Source of the DNA: CAZZKE01 sp964655005
Lineage (GTDB): Bacteria > Pseudomonadota > Alphaproteobacteria > Rhodospirillales > JABHCV01
NCBI GenBank assembly: GCA_964655005.1
Contig: CAZZKE010000076.1
Span: forward strand, 1-12,575
Direction of reading: 5' to 3'
DNA length: 12,575 nucleotides
In this document: positions 1 to 6,085 of the stretch, one piece after another
Layout: each line of letters starts with the position of its first letter
Position numbering within the stretch: position 1 is the first letter of the stretch
The notes under the pieces: model-generated
The model's database searches: none
What the model saw: only the letters and a program-made list of their open reading frames with translations
What the model was told of the DNA's origin: nothing
Program-made: the position numbers and the translations under genes

Positions 1-16
1 CCGATAGTACCGAAAC

Positions 17-526
17 TTATCGTTTCGAGAACTGGAAGCTGCGGCGGGCCTTGGCGCGACCGTATTTCTTGCGTTCGACGACGCGGGAATCGCGGGTCAT
101 GAAGCCGCCTTTCTTGAGCACCGGTCGCAGCGGCGGCTCGTAATAGGTCAGCGCCCGGCTCAGGCCGTGCCGGACGGCGCCGGCCTGGCCCGATAATCCA
201 CCGCCGCTGACGGTGCAGACAATATCGTATGAGCCTTCGCGGTTGGTGGCGACAAACGGCTGGTTGATAACCATCCGCAGAACCGGGCGGGCGAAATAGG
301 TTTCAACATCGCGGCCATTGACGGTGATCTTGCCGTTGCCGGGCTTAATCCACACCCGGGCGACGGCGTTCTTGCGGCGGCCGGTAGCGTAAGCGCGGCC
401 CAAATCGTCAATTTTCGGCTCGACCGGCGCGGCCACTTCGGCATCATCGGTTTCGACCGACGGAGCCTCGGCAGTCCCTTCCATCACTTCTTTCAAGTCT
501 TCGAGAGTTTTGACTTCTTCAGACAT
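17..526 (-). CDS. rpsI: 30S ribosomal protein S9
   Basis: This is a structural protein of the small ribosomal subunit. Its basic C-terminal tail reaches the P site of the ribosome. The product has 169 residues, against about 130 in E. coli. Residues 1-43 form an acidic, low-complexity extension, and the S9 core begins near LGRAYATGRRKNAVARVW (residues 42-59). The C-terminus carries the family signature DSRVVERKKYGRAKARR and ends in FSKR. N-terminal extensions of S9 are common in alphaproteobacteria (family knowledge). The start overlaps the last 8 bases of rplM, and a Shine-Dalgarno AAGAGGAG (538-545, minus strand) lies inside rplM, so the pair is probably translated in tandem from the rplM promoter. 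Only 16 bases remain downstream, so no terminator can be judged. Confidence 0.98.
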   Translation of the reverse strand: MSEEVKTLEDLKEVMEGTAEAPSVETDDAEVAAPVEPKIDDLGRAYATGRRKNAVARVWIKPGNGKITVNGRDVETYFARPVLRMVINQPFVATNREGSYDIVCTVSGGGLSGQAGAVRHGLSRALTYYEPPLRPVLKKGGFMTRDSRVVERKKYGRAKARRSFQFSKR

Positions 527-995
527 GGGTTCTGGCGCTCCTCTTGTTCTTCGGGTTCATGGCGCCAACATCGAGAACTTCCGGCCGTTGCGCATCATGG
601 GGGTGCTCGGAACCGGCATAAACGTGCAGTTTACGCATTTGTTGGCGGCCCAGCGGGTTGCGGGAAATCATCCGTTCGACGGCCTTGATCAGGACCCGTT
701 CCGGATGGTCGCCTTCCAAAATCTGGCCGGCGGTGCGGCTCTTGATACCGCCCGGATAGCCGGTGTGCCAGTAATAGAGCTTGTCGGAGCGCTTGCGCCC
801 GGTCATCTGCACCTTGTCGGCATTAATCACCACGATATTATCGCCGCAATCCATATGCGGCGTGAAGGTCGGTTTGTGCTTGCCGCGCAACCGCATGGAA
901 ATAATGCTGGCCAGCCGTCCCAGGACGACGCCTTCGGCGTCGATCAGGCACCATTTCCGTTCGATTTCCGAGGGCTTGGCGGAATAGGTTTTCAT
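519..995 (-). CDS. rplM: 50S ribosomal protein L13
   Basis: L13 is an early-assembling protein of the large ribosomal subunit. The product has 158 residues. The signature is clear: WCLIDAEGVVLGRLAS at 15-30, LRGKHKPTFTPHMDCGD at 36-52, YYWHTGYPGG at 74-83 and HVYAGSEHPHDAQRPEVLD at 124-142. The open frame continues upstream to 1061, but L13 proteins begin MKTYSAKP-like, so the ATG at 993-995 is chosen. This leaves a leader of roughly 70 bases behind the promoter at 1071-1099. L13 comes first and S9 second, as in most bacteria. In E. coli the operon is repressed by L13 acting on its own leader. Whether that applies here cannot be told from sequence alone. Confidence 0.98.
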   Translation of the reverse strand: MKTYSAKPSEIERKWCLIDAEGVVLGRLASIISMRLRGKHKPTFTPHMDCGDNIVVINADKVQMTGRKRSDKLYYWHTGYPGGIKSRTAGQILEGDHPERVLIKAVERMISRNPLGRQQMRKLHVYAGSEHPHDAQRPEVLDVGAMNPKNKRSARTHV

Positions 996-1057
996 AATTT
1001 TGTCCGTCACATTCAACGAGTTCAACATCGACACCGCGCGACCGGCTAAGCCTGACC

Positions 1058-1070
1058 GCACGAGGCGTGC
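1058..1070 (-). other. Small hairpin at the 5' end of the rplM leader
   Basis: The sequence GCACG-CCT-CGTGC (minus strand) is a perfect 5-base-pair inverted repeat with a 3-base loop. It sits at or next to the predicted transcription start of rplM. It could stabilise the 5' end of the mRNA or belong to a larger leader fold used for autoregulation. It is short and may be chance. Confidence 0.3.
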
Positions 1071-1099
1071 TTTCTAGGTCAACAACCCGGCACTGTCAA
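1071..1099 (-). promoter_or_regulatory. Predicted sigma70-type promoter of rplM-rpsI
   Basis: Read on the minus strand, a perfect -35 TTGACA (1094-1099) is followed by a 17-base spacer and a -10 TAGAAA (1071-1076; four of six match TATAAT). Transcription would begin near 1064, giving a leader of about 70 bases before the rplM ATG. The site lies in the gap between the thioesterase stop and rplM, where a ribosomal protein promoter is expected. This is pattern matching only. Confidence 0.6.
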
Positions 1100-1144
1100 G
1101 CGTCATCTGGACGAATTTTTCAATAATTACAGTGGGTTTATATA

Positions 1145-1164
1145 TGCGGTATTATTTTACCGCA
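1145..1164 (-). terminator. Hairpin overlapping the thioesterase stop codon
   Basis: A perfect 7-base-pair inverted repeat TGCGGTA/TACCGCA encloses a 6-base loop that contains the TAA stop of the thioesterase gene. On the minus strand the following bases are TATATAAACCC, so there is no clean T tract and it is not a classic intrinsic terminator. It could still mark or protect the 3' end of the thioesterase mRNA, separating it from the rplM promoter 46 bases downstream. Confidence 0.35.
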
Positions 1165-1604
1165 CCGTTATTTGCGCCGTTTGACGCCGGTGGAATGGAA
1201 TAAGTGCCGGTGGCGTGGGCGACCGGTTCACGCGATACGCCGTGTTCGGAAAACAGGGTCACTTCGATAACCCCCAGGCGTTTGCCCAGTTTGATAATGC
1301 CGCCCTCGGCGATCAAATCACCCGGCAGGGGCTTGCGCAGGAAATTGATGTTGAAATTGGTCGTCACCGCCAACTTGACATGACCGATCATGCTAAGCAC
1401 CACGGCGTACATTGTGCCGTCGGCCAGGGCCATCATCGACGGCCCGGAAACGGTGCCGCCGGGACGCAGCATGTTGCCCGCAAACGGCAGCACCATGGTC
1501 GCCTTGCCGTATTCTATGGCCTGCAAGCGCATCCCCGCTTCCGCCGCCCACGGCAGTTCCTCGGTCATCAGTTTCTGGAATTCCGCGATGGTAATTTTCG
1601 CCAT
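1152..1604 (-). CDS. PaaI-family hotdog thioesterase
   Basis: The product (150 residues) is a single hotdog-fold domain of the PaaI/YbgC type and is expected to hydrolyse acyl- or aryl-CoA thioesters in the cytoplasm. The core motif is at residues 49-66 (GGTVSGPSMMALADGTMY). D62 sits in the LAD position of the catalytic Asp of PaaI enzymes, while the usual HGG triplet reads SGP (53-55). The open frame runs further upstream to 1943, but that part is the antisense of the crotonase gene. The ATG at 1602-1604 has a Shine-Dalgarno-like AAGGGAGA just upstream and matches the family's usual length. It is divergent from the crotonase/CoA-binding/MetY set, with an 85-base shared gap. The substrate cannot be read from the sequence. 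Confidence 0.85.
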   Translation of the reverse strand: MAKITIAEFQKLMTEELPWAAEAGMRLQAIEYGKATMVLPFAGNMLRPGGTVSGPSMMALADGTMYAVVLSMIGHVKLAVTTNFNINFLRKPLPGDLIAEGGIIKLGKRLGVIEVTLFSEHGVSREPVAHATGTYSIPPASNGANNGAVK

Positions 1605-1620
1605 GGGGCCACATTCTCCC

Positions 1621-1650
1621 TTGAATTTCCCCGAAACAAAGAGTGACAAT
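1621..1650 (+). promoter_or_regulatory. Possible promoter for the crotonase-metY set
   Basis: TTGAAT (1621-1626) and GACAAT (1645-1650) are separated by 18 bases, about 40 bases before the crotonase ATG, in the gap between divergent genes. The -35 matches five of six consensus bases (TTGACA) and the -10 four of six. I could not find an equally good match for the thioesterase in the opposite direction. The evidence is weak. Confidence 0.3.
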
Positions 1651-1689
1651 AGCGCCGCCGTTGTAACATCAGGACCGGACGCGCCGCCC

Positions 1690-2505
1690 ATGAGTACCCC
1701 CGAGAACACGCCGGAGCAAGCCTTGCGGGAGCAACCCGTGCTGCTGCGGCAGGATAAAGACCATATCTGTACGCTGACCCTTAACCGTCCGGGCAACTTC
1801 AATTCCCTGTCCGATGAACTGCTCGACGCCCTGCAGGCCGCCTTCGCGGATTTAGCCGGGGACAAGACGGTCCGGGTAATCATTCTGGCCGGCAATGGCC
1901 GGGCTTTCTGCGCCGGCCATGATCTCAAGGAAATGCGGGCCAATCCGGACCGTATGTACTATCAAAAACTGTTTAAAAAATGCAGCGCCGTGATGTTGGC
2001 GATGATCGGGCTGCCGCAACCGGTGATCGCGCGGGTTCACGGCGTCGCCGCCGCCGCCGGCTGCCAGCTTGTCGCCAACGCCGACATGGCGGTGGCGTCG
2101 TCTGAAAGCTCGTTCGGTACCTCGGGCATCAATGTCGGCCTGTTCTGCATGACCCCCAGCGTCGCGCTGTCGCGCAACGTCAACCGCAAGGACGCCTTTG
2201 AAATGCTGTTTACCGGCGACATCATCCCGGCGGAACGGGCCCTTGAAATAGGCCTGGTCAACCGGGTCGTGCCGCCCGAAGAACTGGATGCGGCGGTCGA
2301 TGGGTTGGCCCGCTCGATCACCGGTAAATCCCGGGCCGCCGTCGCCGCCGGTAAAAAGATGTTCTACCGCCAGCTGGAAACAGGCATCGAGGACGCCTAC
2401 AGCTACGCCGCCGAGGAAATGGCCTGTAACATGATGTTTCCCGATGTCGGCGAAGGAATGGACGCCTTTTTCGCCAAGCGCAAGCCGGTCTGGCAAAACG
2501 ACTGA
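1690..2505 (+). CDS. Enoyl-CoA hydratase/isomerase family protein, ECHDC3-like
   Basis: The product (271 residues) is a crotonase-fold protein. The CoA and oxyanion-hole region GRAFCAGHDLKEM lies near residues 70-82, and GVAAAAGCQLVANADMAVAS at about 118-137. The stretch TSGINVGLFCMTPSVALS, the LFTG motif and the C-terminal AKRKPVW closely resemble vertebrate ECHDC3 as I remember it. The two catalytic glutamates of true enoyl-CoA hydratase (E144 and E164 in mitochondrial ECHS1) are replaced here by Q126 and G146, so ordinary hydratase activity is doubtful. The open frame extends upstream to 1390, but that part is antisense to the thioesterase. The ATG at 1690 gives a normal family length. The next ATG follows after one base, indicating translational coupling. 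Confidence 0.88.
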   Translation: MSTPENTPEQALREQPVLLRQDKDHICTLTLNRPGNFNSLSDELLDALQAAFADLAGDKTVRVIILAGNGRAFCAGHDLKEMRANPDRMYYQKLFKKCSAVMLAMIGLPQPVIARVHGVAAAAGCQLVANADMAVASSESSFGTSGINVGLFCMTPSVALSRNVNRKDAFEMLFTGDIIPAERALEIGLVNRVVPPEELDAAVDGLARSITGKSRAAVAAGKKMFYRQLETGIEDAYSYAAEEMACNMMFPDVGEGMDAFFAKRKPVWQND

Positions 2506-2506
2506 G

Positions 2507-3034
2507 ATGACCACCGGCAACGAACCGCTAAGTTATTCAGACGCCATGCTGAAGGGCATTTTGCGTACCGTCCGCACCATCGCCATGGTCGGGGCCAGCG
2601 CCAACCCGGTGCGGCCATCCAACTTCGCCATGAAGTATCTGCAAGGCAAGGGCTACCGGGTTATCCCGGTTAATCCGGGACAGGCGGGCAAGGAAATTCA
2701 CGGCGAAACGGCCTACGCCTCCCTGCGTGATATCCCGGGTAAATTCGACATGGTCGATATTTTCAGGGGTTCGGATGCGGTCCCGCCGATCATGGACGAG
2801 GCCATCGAGCTGGCCCCGGAAAAAGGCATTTCGGTGATCTGGATGCAGCTCGGCATCCGCAATGACGAAGCCGCGGCGAAGGGCGAACGGGCCGGCCTAA
2901 GGGTCGTCATGGACCGTTGCCCGAAAATCGAATACGCCCGCCTCTATGGTGAACTTGGCTGGGGCGGCATTAATTCCGGGATCATTTCGTCGAAACGCCC
3001 GAAACTGGTCCGGAAAGTACAAGAGGATGAATAA
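2507..3034 (+). CDS. CoA-binding domain protein, YccU type
   Basis: The product (175 residues) is a single Rossmann-like CoA-binding domain (CoA_binding_2), as in E. coli YccU. Visible signatures are IAMVGASANPVRPSNFAMKYL near residues 23-43, GYRVIPVNP at about 47-55, the central FDMVDIFR, VIWMQLGI, and the near-invariant VVMDRCPKIEYARL toward the C-terminus. It is probably cytosolic, and the biochemical role of the family is unsettled. The start at 2507 lies one base after the crotonase stop. The gene ends by overlapping metY by 8 bases. An upstream in-frame ATG at 2444 lies inside the crotonase and is not needed. The position implies a shared role with its two neighbours, but this is inference. 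Confidence 0.9.
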   Translation: MTTGNEPLSYSDAMLKGILRTVRTIAMVGASANPVRPSNFAMKYLQGKGYRVIPVNPGQAGKEIHGETAYASLRDIPGKFDMVDIFRGSDAVPPIMDEAIELAPEKGISVIWMQLGIRNDEAAAKGERAGLRVVMDRCPKIEYARLYGELGWGGINSGIISSKRPKLVRKVQEDE

Positions 3035-4307
3035 ACCGACCGGACCCGGCTTCGAAACCCTTGCCGTACATGCCGGCGCGACCCCCGACCCGGTCACCGG
3101 GGCGCGGAACACGCCTATCTACCAGACCACATCCTACGTTTTCGAAGACGCCGAACACGCCGCCGACCTGTTCAATTTACAGACCTTCGGTTTCATTTAT
3201 TCACGCCTGACCAATCCTACCGTTTCGGTGCTCGAAGAACGCCTGGCCAGCCTGGAAGGCGGTCGCGCCGCCGTTTGCGCCGCCAGCGGCCATGCCGCCC
3301 AGTTCCTGACCTTCTTCACGCTGCTTGAACCCGGCGACGAATTCGTCGCCTCGCGCAATCTGTACGGCGGTTCGATCACCCAGTTCGGCCTGAGCTTCGA
3401 TAAACTGGGCTGGAAATGCCATTTTGTCGATCCGACGGATCCGGAAAACTTCCGCCGGGCGTTAACCGCCAAATGCAAGGCGATATTCCTGGAGGTACTG
3501 GCCAACCCGGGCGGCATCGTCGTCGATATTGAAGCCGTCGCGGCAATCGCCAAGGAAGCCGGCATTCCGCTGATCGTCGATAACACCATGGCCAGCCCTT
3601 ATCTGTGCCGGCCATTTGACTGGGGGGCCGATCTGATTGTCCATTCGACCACCAAGTTTCTTGGCGGCCATGGTAATTCCATGGGCGGCGCGATCATCGA
3701 AAAAGGCACTTTCGACTGGAACCAGAACGACAAATTTCCGTCCATGACCAGGCCGGAGCCGGCCTATCACGACCTGATATTCTACGAAACCTTCGGCGAC
3801 TTCGGCTTCACCATGAAGGCCCGTGCCGTGGCCCTGCGCGATTTTGGCCCGGCGATGTCACCGGCCAACGCCTTCTATACCCTGACCGGCATCGAAACCC
3901 TGCCCCTGCGCATGGACCGCCATGTCGCCAACGCGCAAACCGTCGCCGAATTTCTGCAAGGCCACCCGGCTGTGGATTGGGTTTCCTACGCCGGACTGAA
4001 ATCAAGCCCATCATACAATCTGGCCAGGAAATACCTGCCGAAGGGTCCGGGATCGGTCTTCACCATCGGCCTCAAGGGTGGTTACGACGCCGGGGTCCGC
4101 TTGGTCGAGGGAGTCAATCTGATATCCCATCTGGCCAACATCGGCGACACCCGCTCGCTAATCCTGCATCCGGCCTCGACGACCCACCGGCAACTAAACG
4201 ATGAGCAACGGGTACAGGCCGGCGCCGGGCCGGAAGTAATCCGCCTGTCCATCGGTATCGAAACCGTCGAAGACATCATCGAAGACCTGGACCAGGGGCT
4301 GGGTTAA
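3027..4307 (+). CDS. metY: O-acetylhomoserine sulfhydrylase (aminocarboxypropyltransferase)
   Basis: This is a PLP enzyme of the Cys/Met metabolism family that makes homocysteine from O-acetylhomoserine and sulfide, or methionine from methanethiol. It has 426 residues, the usual length for MetY. Visible motifs are ETLAVHAGATPDPVTGARNTPIYQTTSY at 10-37, IYSRLTNPT at 57-65, the VDNTMASPYLCRP substrate and cofactor region at 184-196, and the PLP lysine K210 in STTKFLGGHG. The C-terminal part reads SLILHPASTTHRQL at 377-390 and RLSIGIET at 406-413. The start overlaps the CoA-binding gene (ATGAATAA, 3027-3034), with purine-rich AAGAGG immediately before it. O-succinylhomoserine specificity cannot be excluded from sequence. 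It converges with the MFS gene across 6 bases. Confidence 0.93.
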   Translation: MNKPTGPGFETLAVHAGATPDPVTGARNTPIYQTTSYVFEDAEHAADLFNLQTFGFIYSRLTNPTVSVLEERLASLEGGRAAVCAASGHAAQFLTFFTLLEPGDEFVASRNLYGGSITQFGLSFDKLGWKCHFVDPTDPENFRRALTAKCKAIFLEVLANPGGIVVDIEAVAAIAKEAGIPLIVDNTMASPYLCRPFDWGADLIVHSTTKFLGGHGNSMGGAIIEKGTFDWNQNDKFPSMTRPEPAYHDLIFYETFGDFGFTMKARAVALRDFGPAMSPANAFYTLTGIETLPLRMDRHVANAQTVAEFLQGHPAVDWVSYAGLKSSPSYNLARKYLPKGPGSVFTIGLKGGYDAGVRLVEGVNLISHLANIGDTRSLILHPASTTHRQLNDEQRVQAGAGPEVIRLSIGIETVEDIIEDLDQGLG

Positions 4308-4313
4308 AAATAT

Positions 4314-5513
4314 TTATCCTGAAAGATCGCCGGGACGGCGCTCGCCGGGAAGCAACAGCGCCACTGCGGCGGCGACGGCGGCTATAGACCCAAGAACAAT
4401 AAACAACCAGAAAAATCCCCCCGTATAATCATAAAGCATTCCTTCCATAAGAACGCCCAACCCACTGACACCAAATGATAAAATAAATTTCAATCCGAAC
4501 ACCAAACCGCGCCACTGGGACGGCGCGTAGCGGGCGATCAGGCTGTTTTCAGCCGGTAAAGAGCCGATATTCAGCGTCACCATTATCACCGCGACAAACA
4601 TCAGGGAACCGCCGCTGAGGCTGCCGGCCAGGATCAGAAACGGCGCTTGCAGGGCGAAGGAAAGAACGTAAACCACTTTCAGGGGATATTTGTCGGCCAG
4701 GCGGCCGGCGATGATCTGCATGGACCCGGAAATTAGGTAAATCACCGCGACCAGCATGGAAATGCCGAACACCCCGTCGCCGATCAGGCCGGATACCCGT
4801 TCACTGATTACCTTCGGCAGCGCCGGTTGCGTCGCCTGATAGATCAGGCCGGTACACAGCAGGGTCACCATCAGCACCAGAAAAGCGCGGATCACGTCCT
4901 TGCGCGGGGCCGGCTCGACCGGTATCCGGTCTTCCTTGGTTTCGATAATCGTTCCGCGCCAAACCAGATAAACAAACAGCCCGCCGGCAGCCATCATCAC
5001 CGCGCCGGGAACCATGAACGCCGCCTGCCATCCCTGCCACTGGATCAGCGCACCGGCGCTCATCACCGCGATTGCCGGCCCCAGACTGCCAAACACCCCG
5101 TTGACGCCAAGCGCCGCGCCCCGGTTGACCGCGTGGCGGACCAGCCAGGCGATGCCGACCGGGTGGTAAATGGAAGAAAACAGGCCGGTCAGGGCCAGGG
5201 CGGCGGCGATCGTCAGCGGGCTCGATGCCAGCCCGGTCAACATCATCCCGCCCCCCGTACCCAGGAAAAACAGGCTCATCATGCCGGTCGTGCTCCACTT
5301 GTCGCCGATCCATCCGGCCAGCGGGGCGGCAACGCCATAAAGCATGTTGCCGACGACGATAAGGGCGATGACCCGGCCATGACTGAGCGACAGGTCCTTC
5401 TCAAGACCTAGCGCAACGACGTAAAAAATAGGCGCGAACAGATGCGAGCCGGTATGCCCGATACCGGAAAAAACCAGCGACAGTTTGGCCGAAAGGGATT
5501 TCGAATGGCTCAT
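4314..5513 (-). CDS. MFS transporter, fosmidomycin-resistance (Fsr)-like
   Basis: The product (399 residues) is a typical 12-helix major facilitator protein of the inner membrane. The first helix covers about 12-35 (LSLVFSGIGHTGSHLFAP), and the loop 2-3 motif is GWIGDKWSTTGMM near 67-79. A short hydrophilic linker around 190-210 (ETKEDRIPVEPAPRKD) divides the two six-helix halves. The segment LFSSIYHPVGIAWLV resembles the corresponding part of Fsr-type exporters, but the subgroup is a tentative call. The substrate is unknown. The start codon overlaps the stop of the DUF6314-like gene in an ATGA (5510-5513), so the two are cotranscribed and translationally coupled. Confidence 0.87.
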   Translation of the reverse strand: MSHSKSLSAKLSLVFSGIGHTGSHLFAPIFYVVALGLEKDLSLSHGRVIALIVVGNMLYGVAAPLAGWIGDKWSTTGMMSLFFLGTGGGMMLTGLASSPLTIAAALALTGLFSSIYHPVGIAWLVRHAVNRGAALGVNGVFGSLGPAIAVMSAGALIQWQGWQAAFMVPGAVMMAAGGLFVYLVWRGTIIETKEDRIPVEPAPRKDVIRAFLVLMVTLLCTGLIYQATQPALPKVISERVSGLIGDGVFGISMLVAVIYLISGSMQIIAGRLADKYPLKVVYVLSFALQAPFLILAGSLSGGSLMFVAVIMVTLNIGSLPAENSLIARYAPSQWRGLVFGLKFILSFGVSGLGVLMEGMLYDYTGGFFWLFIVLGSIAAVAAAVALLLPGERRPGDLSG

Positions 5514-5983
5514 GTAGTTCGCTGGTACCGGCTGTCGATGATAATTTCCATGGACGGCCCGGTGACAAACCAGTTGGCGGTCCAGACATCGCCGCTTTCG
5601 ACGGCGAACCTGCCCCGATAGGTGGCGTCATCGCCATGGTAAACCACTTCATGGAACCCGGCCGATAAATCGAGCCGGTAAAACAGGCCGCCCTGTTCGA
5701 AATGGACTTCGCCCAAATGACCGGCGCCCGGACGATCGGGAAATTTGAACAGGTAGCGGCGGTCAATGACTTCACGATGGTCGCCCAGGCTAAGCTCGCC
5801 GCTTTCCCGGTAGAGCAGATCGTCATCGCCACCTTCGCCCCGTTGAATATGGGCTTCCCCCCGCATCACGCCCGGCATGTTCAGCCGCAGGTCGTTGACT
5901 GTCCGGTATAATCGCCAGGAACCCTTGAGAAAGCGATACAGATCATCGACGGGCCATGCCCCGGCCTCATTTTCGTTATTCAT
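5510..5983 (-). CDS. DUF6314-like protein of unknown function
   Basis: The product (157 residues) has no signal peptide and no membrane segment. It reads like a small beta-barrel (lipocalin-like) protein. The pattern is LYRFLKGSWRLYRTVND near the N-terminus, then GEAHIQRGEGGDDDLLYRESGEL, RRYLFKF, LFYRLDLSAGFHEVVYHGDDATYRGRF and a terminal WFVTGPSMEIIIDSRYQR. These spaced W, H, D and YxG residues match what I recall of DUF6314. I assign no function. The start ATG (5981-5983) has a GGGGCGGAC purine-rich site upstream. It is the first gene of a two-gene unit with the MFS transporter and is divergent from the glycosyltransferase. Confidence 0.7.
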   Translation of the reverse strand: MNNENEAGAWPVDDLYRFLKGSWRLYRTVNDLRLNMPGVMRGEAHIQRGEGGDDDLLYRESGELSLGDHREVIDRRYLFKFPDRPGAGHLGEVHFEQGGLFYRLDLSAGFHEVVYHGDDATYRGRFAVESGDVWTANWFVTGPSMEIIIDSRYQRTT

Positions 5984-6085
5984 ATGTCCGCCCCGCCCCG
6001 ACAGAGTGATTCCCGGCCAATTGTATAGATTTCAGGCGCTCAATCCGACTATTAATAAACAGTGTCGTCAAATCGAAGAAAGGCC

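Noticed and set aside
510..1049. Plus-strand open frame of 179 codons over rplM
   Set aside because: It is antisense to the clearly recognised L13 gene, and its protein resembles no family I know; it is a codon-bias shadow in GC-rich DNA.
996..1061. Longer L13 start at 1061 with 22 extra residues
   Set aside because: L13 proteins begin at the MKTYSAKP-like start, and the extra stretch lies in the predicted mRNA leader.
1605..1943. N-terminal extension of the thioesterase frame
   Set aside because: It runs antisense through the start of the crotonase gene, is rich in Arg and Ser, and is not part of any hotdog protein.
4801..5313. 170-codon minus-strand frame inside the MFS gene
   Set aside because: It is a shadow frame of the 12-helix transporter; its translation is hydrophilic and Arg/Gly-rich with no family resemblance.
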